Assembly (NCBI RefSeq): GCF_019278525.1
Contig: NZ_CP058986.1
Location: 1,054,001 to 1,118,000, forward strand
Direction: 5' to 3'
DNA from: Polaribacter sp. HaHaR_3_91
GTDB taxonomy: Bacteria > Bacteroidota > Bacteroidia > Flavobacteriales > Flavobacteriaceae
DNA length: 64,000 nt
Under the pieces are notes generated by a model, which had not been told where the DNA came from, ran no database searches, and was given only the letters and a program-made list of their open reading frames with translations. Below, one piece after another: positions 34,120-42,070 of this stretch. Position numbers and translations under genes: made by a program. Position 1 is the first letter of the stretch. Each line of letters begins with the position of its first letter.

Positions 34120-34779
34120 ATGAAAAAAATATACCTTTTACTACTATTAATTAGTGCTGTTGCTTGTAAAGAAGACCTAAAAATTATAGATAAACCTATA
34201 GATTTTGGAGAGTTAAGGGAACAATTAACGTTAGAATATTTAGAATCTCATTATGGTATTGTTCAAGATTCTCCAATAATTACTCCTAAGATGGTGGTAA
34301 TACATTGGACTGCGATACCAACATTAGAAAAGTCTTTTGGAGCATTTGTAAATACAAAAATAGGAAGTCACAGAACAAAAATTAATACTGCTAGTCAGTT
34401 AAATGTTTCTTCTCAGTTTTTAGTTGATTTAGACGGTACAATTTATAGATTAATGCCAGAAAATTTTATGGCAAGGCATGTAATTGGTTTAAATCATTGT
34501 GCTATTGGAATAGAAAATGTTGGTGGTACAGAATCTACACCTTTAACCGAAAAACAATTGGAAGCAAATATCTGGCTTGTTACTTATTTAAAAAATAAAT
34601 ACGAGATAGATTACGTTATTGGTCATTATGAATATACTAATTTTGAAAATCATGATTTATGGTTAGAAAAAGACAATGGCTATAGAACATTAAAAACAGA
34701 TCCAGGAAAAGACTTTTTAATGAAAATTAAAAGTGCTACTAAAGAATTAGGATTTAAAGAAGTTCCTGTGAAAGAATAA
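34120..34779 (+). CDS. N-acetylmuramoyl-L-alanine amidase lipoprotein (Amidase_2)
   Basis: A 219-residue lipoprotein; the lipobox AVAC gives Cys16 as the lipidated residue. The Amidase_2 zinc ligands are seen in MVVIHWTA (first His), VIGHYEY (second His) and KTDPGKDF (Asp), with the catalytic acid context GIENVGG. It would cut the amide between muramic acid and the stem peptide at the envelope, as AmiD does. It follows the dipeptide epimerase and PLP enzyme genes with small gaps, so the trio probably handles murein fragments together. A terminator follows. Confidence 0.92.
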   Translation: MKKIYLLLLLISAVACKEDLKIIDKPIDFGELREQLTLEYLESHYGIVQDSPIITPKMVVIHWTAIPTLEKSFGAFVNTKIGSHRTKINTASQLNVSSQFLVDLDGTIYRLMPENFMARHVIGLNHCAIGIENVGGTESTPLTEKQLEANIWLVTYLKNKYEIDYVIGHYEYTNFENHDLWLEKDNGYRTLKTDPGKDFLMKIKSATKELGFKEVPVKE

Positions 34780-34805
34780 TATTTTAAAAAAAAATATAGA
34801 ATAAA

Positions 34806-34836
34806 AAAAGCATCAGAAATTATTTCTGATGCTTTT
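34806..34836. terminator. Bidirectional terminator between the amidase and susD-like genes
   Basis: 14-bp perfect stem aaaagcatcagaaa (34806-34819) with 34823-34836 and a three-base loop, flanked by A and T runs. Confidence 0.88.
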
Positions 34837-34862
34837 CTTTTGATCTAATAAATTATAGTTGA

Positions 34863-36374
34863 TTATTCAGCTACATTCCACCAAAGAGGTGTTGTTAATC
34901 TAACATTTGCAGTATTATCTGGCATGTTTTCGTAATTTCTATCTTCTTCATTGTATTCATATACCATTGCCTGAATCCAATCATTTTCTCCAGGGAAAAT
35001 AGCTAAATTTACATTTATTGGTCTTTCTAAACCAGGATAAATTGTATTGCTATAATCCATTCTTCTCATGTCTACCCAAGTCTCAGGGTCAAAAAGTAAT
35101 GTAATGTATTTCTGAATCATAATATGAGATAATGTAATACCAGCTTCTCCTACTTCTGCATCCATTTTAGCTAAATAACCTGCTGTTTCAGTTCCTGTTG
35201 CTTCCGCTTTTTCAAAATCTGCCTGAATTCCTGCTTTTAAAGCAGTATAAGCACCAGAGTTATCTCCTTTTCTTAATCTAGCTTCTGCTTCTATGTATTT
35301 TACCTCGCTATATGTCATTAAGTAAGTTGGAGCAGTAGGGCTGGTGTAAAAACCACCATTTCCAACAGAATAATTATCACCACCATCTGTATTATTAGGT
35401 AAAGGACCTTCTCCTGTTCTAACACCTTGGTATCCGCCATTTACTGCTTCTGGTACAATAATTTTAAGACGAGGATCCTCATAAGGAGTATCTAAGTCTA
35501 ATGAGTTTTTTAATAATTCTACAAAAAAGTGAGAAAAATAATCTACTCTAGAGCTTCCGTAACCTCCTGTTGCATAAGGTTGGCGATCATTTTCTGCTTC
35601 TCCACCACCATAAGATCTAAATGCATTGTCTGCATTAGATTGTAAAGCTTTAGAACATGCTTCTATAATTGCATCTGCATCGTAAGCCATATCACCAGAA
35701 CTTTTCTTAGATAAATGGTTTAAATAACGAGCCTTTAAAGCATAAGCTAATCTTGTCCATTGTTCTTTATTTCCATTATAAAAAACATCACCTCCGTTAG
35801 CATTTAATTCAATGTTACTTGGTTGGTTAATTTGTGCAATTGCTTCATCTAACATTTCTATGATTCCTTGATACACTGCTTTTTGAGTTTCAAATTCCGG
35901 AGTTAAGTTTAAAGAAGATACTCCATCATAAGTTTCTGTAAAAACAATGTCACCATATTGATCTGTTGTTGTACCAAAACCATACGCTCGTAAAATTTTA
36001 CCAACTGCTATAAAGTTTGGAGAGTTATGTTTTTCTCCTAAAACAATTAAATCTGCAGTGTTAGGTAAGGAATACACGTATGCATTTTGCCATAAAAAAT
36101 AGCTACCTGTAGTTAAAAAGCTACTCCAAGTTTCTGAATAATAGTTGGCAACATTTTGCGCTCCATGTTGTGTTATTCCTAATACCTCTCTACTACCTCT
36201 ATAGATAACACCTGTAAACATGTTTTCTATGGCACCTTTTATACGGTATTGAGGTTCTAATGATTGTGTTGTTGGTGCAGTTACAGAACTATTTACATCG
36301 AAATAATCTTCTGAACATGATAAAAACACGATACTAACTAATAGTATAAAAGTTGTATATTTTAAATATTTCAT
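34863..36374 (-). CDS. SusD/RagB-family nutrient-binding lipoprotein
   Basis: A 503-residue outer-membrane lipoprotein (lipobox VFLSC, Cys20) that would cap the SusC transporter and bind the nutrient. The helical TPR-like frame of the family is visible, with ALKARYLNHLSKK and the C-terminal EVKYIEAEARLRKGD. It is of the SusD-like_2 class by its N-terminal YRIKGAIENMFTGV and long central GGGEAENDRQPYATGG loop. Ends with the terminator at 34806-34836. It starts 10 bases after susC. No glycan enzyme or sulfatase lies beside the pair, so its substrate cannot be inferred. Confidence 0.92.
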   Translation of the reverse strand: MKYLKYTTFILLVSIVFLSCSEDYFDVNSSVTAPTTQSLEPQYRIKGAIENMFTGVIYRGSREVLGITQHGAQNVANYYSETWSSFLTTGSYFLWQNAYVYSLPNTADLIVLGEKHNSPNFIAVGKILRAYGFGTTTDQYGDIVFTETYDGVSSLNLTPEFETQKAVYQGIIEMLDEAIAQINQPSNIELNANGGDVFYNGNKEQWTRLAYALKARYLNHLSKKSSGDMAYDADAIIEACSKALQSNADNAFRSYGGGEAENDRQPYATGGYGSSRVDYFSHFFVELLKNSLDLDTPYEDPRLKIIVPEAVNGGYQGVRTGEGPLPNNTDGGDNYSVGNGGFYTSPTAPTYLMTYSEVKYIEAEARLRKGDNSGAYTALKAGIQADFEKAEATGTETAGYLAKMDAEVGEAGITLSHIMIQKYITLLFDPETWVDMRRMDYSNTIYPGLERPINVNLAIFPGENDWIQAMVYEYNEEDRNYENMPDNTANVRLTTPLWWNVAE

Positions 36375-36384
36375 TTTTTATATT

Positions 36385-39300
36385 TTAAAAAGTTAATTTA
36401 AGACCAAGATCAAAACCTTTAGTATTTGGGGTACCAAGATTATCTACTCCAACAGAACCTGCTCCTGGAACTCCTCCTCCAAATGCATTTATTTCTGGAT
36501 CTACACCACTATAATTAGTAATTGTTAAAAGGTTTCTACCTGTTAAAGAAAACTCTAAATTAGAGATTGGCAAACGGTCTAATAATTTTTTACTTAACTT
36601 ATAATTTAAACTAACATATCTTAAACGTGTATAAGAACCATCTTCAACAAAGTTTTCTGAGTTTAAAGCATAATAATTTTGATAGTATTCTTGGTTCTTT
36701 GTTACTGAAATATCATTTGCAGTTCCATCTGCTTTTATACCAGGAATAATTGTTGTAGTACCTCTATCTAAAGTAGATGTTCCTACACCATAATAAGCCA
36801 ATGCAGATGCAGTAGCATTGTACACAGTATTACCTTCTACAATGTCTAATAAAAATGATAAACCAAAGTTTTTATATCTTAAAGTACTTGAAATACCTAA
36901 TGTAAAATCTGGTTGTCTATCAACATCAGCATAAGTTTCATCTGTTAATGTTGGGTATCCGTCGGTTCCTATTAAAACTTCTCCATTTTCATTTTTAATA
37001 GCTCTTTTACCCCTAAGTGAAAATAATGAAGCATCTAAAACACCTGCTCCTGCAGCAGAGTTTAAAAAAGTCCAAGAATCAGATAAATACACCTCATTTA
37101 GTTCTCCTGGTAAGTCAATAACTGTGGTTACATTGCTTCCAAAGTTAAAATTCATATCCCATTGAAATTCAGATGTGTTTGGCATTAATTTAACAGATAA
37201 TAATGCTTCTATACCTTTGTTTTCTATTTCTCCACCATTTAAGGTTGCGTAAAAAGTACCTGCTGTTGGAGGAACACGTATATCTGATAATATTTGATTA
37301 TCTGAAATACTCTTATAATACGTTGCATTAAAACTTAACCTATTGTTTAAGAAGCTAGAATCGAAACCAAACTCCCAACTATTTGTAAATTCTGGTTCTA
37401 AAGCTGCGTTACCAACATCTACTCCGTTGTATGCATAACCTGTACTACCAAGTCCATTAATTTGAGTTACCAAGTAACTTTCTAATTGACCAATTGGTGC
37501 ATCTTTACCTACTTGAGCCCAAGTACTTCTTAATTTTAAATAATTTAATCCATTACCTTCAGATTTAATATCAAATAAATCTGTAAGAACAGCAGATCCT
37601 CCTACGGAAGGGTAAAAGAAAGATCTACTCTTTGACGGTAGTGTAGAAGACCAGTCATTTCTACCAGTAACATTTAAAAATAATGCATCTTTATATCCTA
37701 ATTTTATTTCTCCGAAAACACCCACATTTCTTTTTCTAGCAATACGCTCTAATATGGTTTGATTTTCTGTTGAAACATTACTGATATTATAAATACCTGG
37801 AGCTAAAAAACCATTACCAGTTAAGTAGTCTGTTTTTACATTACTATCTTCTATAGTATTACCGGCTAATAAGTTCAATTCAAATTTTTCTGATAATTTT
37901 TTAGTATAAGTAGCTATAAAATTTGAAGTGTATTTTTTATACAATCTTTCGTATTGAGAGATATAACCTTCATCTCTAGATTCGTTTAAAGAACCATTTG
38001 CGGTTATTCTTCTACTATGTTGATCGTAAATATCTGCACCAAACTTATAGGATAGATTTAAATTTTCATTAATAGCATAATCTAATCCAATAGAACCAAT
38101 AAATCTATTTAATTCATTTGTATTAGGGCTGTTATCTAAACTCCAATAAACATTGTCAGTTTGTTGACCTGTATAAAAACCCTTTTGAGCTCCGTCTAGA
38201 TCTGTATAATCATTAATATTTACATTAGAAGGATAATTTAATAAACTAGTAATACTACCACCAGTTGCATTTCCTTGTAGGGTACTTTTAATATTTGTTC
38301 TAACGTAATTACCTAAAACAGATAAAGTAAGTTTTTCTGAAATTTTCGAATTTTGATTAATTCTAAAAGTAGTTTTATTGTAAGAAGTAGATGGTATAAT
38401 CCCTTGATTATCTAAATTCCCTATAGAAAAATACGTATTTCCTTTAGCATTACCACCTGTATAACTTGCAAAGTAGTTTTGCGAAATTCCCGTTTTATAA
38501 AAGTCTTTTATATGGTTATATGTTTTTGTACCAGGCGATATTGCTTCTCCCCAAGAAAGTGGACTTTCTAAATTATAATTAATACTTCCATCGGTCTGAA
38601 CAATTTGTTCACCTTGACCATACATTTGTTGAATGTCTGGGGTTCCCATAACATTGTCTACAGAAAGAGATGAAGAAAGAAAAACTTTACTCATACCTTC
38701 TTTTCCTCTTTTGGTAGTAATAATAACAGCTCCTTCTGCGGCTTGTATACCATATAAAGCAGCAGCGGCAGGCCCTTTAAGAACCGTAATGCTTTCAATA
38801 TCTTCTGGGTTTAAATCAGATGCTCTATTTGTACTTGCAACTTCAGAACTAGAATCGGTAGAATTGTCTATCGGTAATCCATCAACAATCATTAGTGGTT
38901 GGTTATTTCCTGTTATAGAAGTACCTCCACGAATCATAATTACAGCAGAAGACCCAGGTGCACCACCAGAACTAGTAACTGTAACACCAGAAACTTTTCC
39001 TTGTAAAGAGTTTACCATATTACTTTGGTTTCCTTCTAAAAGTTCTTCAGATTTTAATGCTTGCGCGGCAAAACCTAAAGATTTTTTTTGTCTTTTAACA
39101 CCGAAAGAAGTTACTACTACCTCATTTAATATATTAGTGTCTTCTTCTAATACAACGTTTAATGTAGCAGAATTTACTTGAACTTCTTTTCTTTTAAAAC
39201 CTAAAGAAGTAAAAACAATTGTTTCTCCTTTTTTTGCTGTAATAGAATACATTCCATTAAAATCGGTACTTGTACCTATTTTAGTGCCTTTAATTAACAC

Positions 39301-39423
39301 ACTTACTCCTGGTAATTCTCCCGTGTTATCTGTTACTTTTCCTTTGACATTAATTTCTTGAGATTGAATATTTAATGTAACCATAAAGATAAGTGAAACT
39401 GTAAAAAAAAGTTTTTTTATCAT
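36385..39423 (-). CDS. SusC/RagA-family TonB-linked outer-membrane transporter
   Basis: A 1012-residue TonB-dependent transporter. Signal peptide at residues 1-21; carboxypeptidase-regulatory-like domain at ~24-100 (VKGKVTDNTGELPGVSVLIKG); TonB-box-like stretch; plug domain ~110-235 with the SusC marker LQGKVSGVTVTSSGGAPGSS and MIRGGTSITGNNQPLMIVDG; then a 22-strand barrel ending in Phe (GLKLTF). Length and order are those of the family. A 309-base leader or promoter region separates it from a divergent OsmC gene. Imported substrate is unknown. Confidence 0.95.
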   Translation of the reverse strand: MIKKLFFTVSLIFMVTLNIQSQEINVKGKVTDNTGELPGVSVLIKGTKIGTSTDFNGMYSITAKKGETIVFTSLGFKRKEVQVNSATLNVVLEEDTNILNEVVVTSFGVKRQKKSLGFAAQALKSEELLEGNQSNMVNSLQGKVSGVTVTSSGGAPGSSAVIMIRGGTSITGNNQPLMIVDGLPIDNSTDSSSEVASTNRASDLNPEDIESITVLKGPAAAALYGIQAAEGAVIITTKRGKEGMSKVFLSSSLSVDNVMGTPDIQQMYGQGEQIVQTDGSINYNLESPLSWGEAISPGTKTYNHIKDFYKTGISQNYFASYTGGNAKGNTYFSIGNLDNQGIIPSTSYNKTTFRINQNSKISEKLTLSVLGNYVRTNIKSTLQGNATGGSITSLLNYPSNVNINDYTDLDGAQKGFYTGQQTDNVYWSLDNSPNTNELNRFIGSIGLDYAINENLNLSYKFGADIYDQHSRRITANGSLNESRDEGYISQYERLYKKYTSNFIATYTKKLSEKFELNLLAGNTIEDSNVKTDYLTGNGFLAPGIYNISNVSTENQTILERIARKRNVGVFGEIKLGYKDALFLNVTGRNDWSSTLPSKSRSFFYPSVGGSAVLTDLFDIKSEGNGLNYLKLRSTWAQVGKDAPIGQLESYLVTQINGLGSTGYAYNGVDVGNAALEPEFTNSWEFGFDSSFLNNRLSFNATYYKSISDNQILSDIRVPPTAGTFYATLNGGEIENKGIEALLSVKLMPNTSEFQWDMNFNFGSNVTTVIDLPGELNEVYLSDSWTFLNSAAGAGVLDASLFSLRGKRAIKNENGEVLIGTDGYPTLTDETYADVDRQPDFTLGISSTLRYKNFGLSFLLDIVEGNTVYNATASALAYYGVGTSTLDRGTTTIIPGIKADGTANDISVTKNQEYYQNYYALNSENFVEDGSYTRLRYVSLNYKLSKKLLDRLPISNLEFSLTGRNLLTITNYSGVDPEINAFGGGVPGAGSVGVDNLGTPNTKGFDLGLKLTF

Positions 39424-39732
39424 AAAAATGTTTTGTTGGTTAATATTTTGATAAAATTAGCTAAAAAAAAGATAATTCTCTTAAAAAAATTAATAAAACA
39501 GCAAGAAAAAACAAAAAACAGCATTAAGTGTGCAAAAAATCATAAAAAATTGAGAATCTTCTAAAAAGACACCTAAAATTAAGTGTTATTAAAAATTGCA
39601 TAAAGACTGTACTTCTTAAAAGAAACATTCTATTTATTTTAACCATTAACTACTGTGTGTTTTCTTATTTTTGTAAGAATAAGCATAAATTACTATTTCA
39701 ACTTTTAAAAATCTATACTAAAATCATTTAAT
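39424..39732. other. Divergent intergenic region between susC and osmC-like genes
   Basis: 309 AT-rich bases. On the plus strand TATTTTTG at 39666-39673 is a -7 candidate about 60 bases before the OsmC ATG. For susC only an imperfect TAATTTTA near 39456 is seen; no clear promoter, operator or sigma-specific site was identified. No gene. Confidence 0.45.
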
Positions 39733-40164
39733 ATGACTACAAATATTGTAAAAACTACCTGGAAAGAAAACATGCAATTTGAATCTGATAATCCGAGTGG
39801 GTTAAATTTAACAATGGATGCTGGCGAAGAAAGTGGAGGAGAGGGAAAAGGGTACAGACCGAAAGCCTTAATGTTAGCCTCTTTAGCTGGTTGTTCTGGT
39901 TTAGATGTAGTTTCATTATTAACAAAAATGCGTGCAGAAGTTGCAGATTTTAAAATTGATATAACAGCAGAGTTAACAGATGAGCATCCAAAGTTTTATA
40001 ATAAAGTAAAAGTAGATTATCATTTTACTGATACAGATTTAAAGCCAGAAAAAATTCAGAAAGCAGTAAACTTATCGGTAACAAAATATTGTGGTGTTAT
40101 GGAGATGTTTCGTCAATTTGCTGAGGTAGAAATTGAAATTCATTTACATAAAATTGAGAACTAA
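39733..40164 (+). CDS. OsmC family peroxiredoxin
   Basis: A 143-residue protein of the OsmC/Ohr family that reduces organic hydroperoxides with two reactive cysteines: Cys54 in LASLAGCSGLDVV and Cys120 in SVTKYCGVMEMF. Both are at the expected helix positions. The N-terminal strand region with MDAGEESGGEGKGYRPKAL is typical of the OsmC-like (not Ohr) branch. It ends 14 bases before recJ, so the two genes are probably co-transcribed. Confidence 0.9.
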   Translation: MTTNIVKTTWKENMQFESDNPSGLNLTMDAGEESGGEGKGYRPKALMLASLAGCSGLDVVSLLTKMRAEVADFKIDITAELTDEHPKFYNKVKVDYHFTDTDLKPEKIQKAVNLSVTKYCGVMEMFRQFAEVEIEIHLHKIEN

Positions 40165-40178
40165 GCGATAAATTAGCT

Positions 40179-41864
40179 ATGAGATGGACGTTAAAACCAA
40201 AAGCGGATAAAGAAAAGGTAGAAAAATTAGCAAAAGAGTTGCAGGTAGATAAAACTATAGCTGAAATTCTATGTCAAAGAAATATTGAAACTTTTGAGGA
40301 TGCTAAAAATTATTTTCGTCCAAGTTTAGATGAAATTCATGATCCTTTTTTAATGAAAGACATGGATCTCGCAGTTACTAGAATTGAAAAAGCAATTGCT
40401 AATAATGAAAATATTTTAGTTTTTGGTGATTATGATGTAGACGGAACTACAGCAGTTTCTTTGGTTGCATCTTATTTAAAAACGATTCATCCAAATATTG
40501 CCACTTATATACCTGATAGGTACGCCGAAGGTTATGGCGTTTCCTATATGGGAATTGATTTTGCACATGACAATGATTTTTCTTTAATTATTGCCTTAGA
40601 TTGCGGAATAAAAGCTATTGATAAAGTTGCCTACGCAACCGAAAAAAATGTAGATTTTATTATTTGCGATCACCATAAACCTGGTGATGAAATTCCGAAA
40701 GCAGTAGCTGTTTTAAATGCAAAAAGAGAAGATTGTACCTATCCTTTCGATGAACTTTGTGGGTGTGGAGTTGGGTTTAAATTGATTCAGGCTTTGGGTA
40801 GTTCTAGAGGTCAAACAATAGAAGATTTTATTCCGTACTTAGATTTGGTTGCTACGGCAATTGCTGCAGATATTGTACCTATGAATGGCGAAAATAGAGT
40901 TTTGGCGTATCATGGTTTACATGTAATTAATCAAAGTCCGAGAAACGGAATAAAGGCAATTATTCATCAAACGAAAAAAACAGAACTTACCATTACCGAT
41001 GTTGTATTTACTATTGCACCAAGAATAAATGCTGCAGGTAGAATGAAACATGGTAATTATGCAGTAGAATTATTAACGGAAATGGATTTTGACTCGGCAG
41101 TGGAGTTTGCTGCTGCTATAGAAATTTTTAATGCTGATAGAAAAGATTTAGATAAGAAAATTACAGATCAAGCTTTAATACAGATTATTGATAATGAGGA
41201 AGAAGACCGTTTTACATCGGTGGTTTTTCAAGAAGATTGGCATAAAGGTGTTATTGGTATTGTTGCTTCTCGTTTAATAGAAAAGTATTACAGACCCACC
41301 TTAGTTTTTACCAAAAGTGGCGATAAATTAGCGGCTTCCGCACGTTCTGTAAAAGGTTTTGATGTTTATAATGCATTGCATGCTTGTGAAGATTTTATAG
41401 AACAATTTGGGGGACATAAATATGCAGCGGGTTTAACTTTAGCACCAGAAAACTACGAGAATTTTAAAAATAAGTTTGAAGAAGTTGTAAAAGCTACAAT
41501 TGATAAAGAGTTGTTAACTCCTGAGATTTCTATAGATGCAGAAATAGATTTGTTAGAAATTACACCTAAGTTTTTTAGAATCATTCAGCAAATGGCCCCT
41601 TTTGGTCCTATGAATATGCGACCGACTTTTAAAACAAGTTGCGTAAGAGATAATGGTTACGGAAAACAGGTTGGTGCAGATAAAACGCACTTAAAACTCA
41701 ATGTTTTTCAAGGTGATAATAAAAGAACTTTTAATTCAATTGGTTTTGGTTTGGGTGATAAAATGGAATTTGTTCAGAATGATTTTGATATTGTCTACGG
41801 TTTAGATGAAAACATATGGAATGGTAATAAATCGATTCAATTGTTATTGAAAGACTTGAAGTAG
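40179..41864 (+). CDS. recJ: Single-stranded-DNA exonuclease RecJ
   Basis: A 561-residue 5'-3' ssDNA exonuclease for recombination and mismatch repair. DHH-family motifs: VFGDYDVDGTTAV (II), IALDCGIKA (III), DHHKPG (IV), then the DHHA1 domain with GGHKYAAGL, followed by an OB-fold at the C-terminus (KLNVFQGDNKRTF). The DHH aspartates and histidines for Mn2+ are all present. Length matches bacterial RecJ. A family A repeat follows at 41871-41914. Confidence 0.95.
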   Translation: MRWTLKPKADKEKVEKLAKELQVDKTIAEILCQRNIETFEDAKNYFRPSLDEIHDPFLMKDMDLAVTRIEKAIANNENILVFGDYDVDGTTAVSLVASYLKTIHPNIATYIPDRYAEGYGVSYMGIDFAHDNDFSLIIALDCGIKAIDKVAYATEKNVDFIICDHHKPGDEIPKAVAVLNAKREDCTYPFDELCGCGVGFKLIQALGSSRGQTIEDFIPYLDLVATAIAADIVPMNGENRVLAYHGLHVINQSPRNGIKAIIHQTKKTELTITDVVFTIAPRINAAGRMKHGNYAVELLTEMDFDSAVEFAAAIEIFNADRKDLDKKITDQALIQIIDNEEEDRFTSVVFQEDWHKGVIGIVASRLIEKYYRPTLVFTKSGDKLAASARSVKGFDVYNALHACEDFIEQFGGHKYAAGLTLAPENYENFKNKFEEVVKATIDKELLTPEISIDAEIDLLEITPKFFRIIQQMAPFGPMNMRPTFKTSCVRDNGYGKQVGADKTHLKLNVFQGDNKRTFNSIGFGLGDKMEFVQNDFDIVYGLDENIWNGNKSIQLLLKDLK

Positions 41865-41870
41865 AAATAA

Positions 41871-41914
41871 ATGTCATTCCGATAGAGAGATGTAGGAACG
41901 ATGAGGGATCTAAA
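41871..41914. repeat. Dispersed intergenic repeat, family A copy 3 (diverged)
   Basis: Begins atgtcattccgatagagaga and continues gaacgatgagggatc; the weakest of the three matches to family A. It follows the recJ stop closely. Confidence 0.4.
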
Positions 41915-41940
41915 GTTTCTATATAAATATTCATTTTAAT

Positions 41941-41969
41941 AAAAAACCCACTCCTAAATTAGAAGTGGG
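41941..41969 (-). terminator. Terminator after the PIF1-like helicase gene
   Basis: 9-bp imperfect stem (one mismatch) cccactcct (41947-41955) with 41961-41969; A-run at 41941-41946 forms the U-tract on the minus strand. Confidence 0.65.
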
Positions 41970-42070
41970 AAAATTGCTATGAAAAAGAAAATGATAAGAA
42001 AGTATCTTACCATAATCATTAAGACGATTGTTTTTATTAAAACTTACACTTTATTTTAAAATATTTTAAA

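Noticed and set aside
38633..39181. 182-residue plus-strand frame inside susC
   Set aside because: It is opposite the plug domain of a well-supported SusC gene and its composition reflects the complement of that coding sequence.
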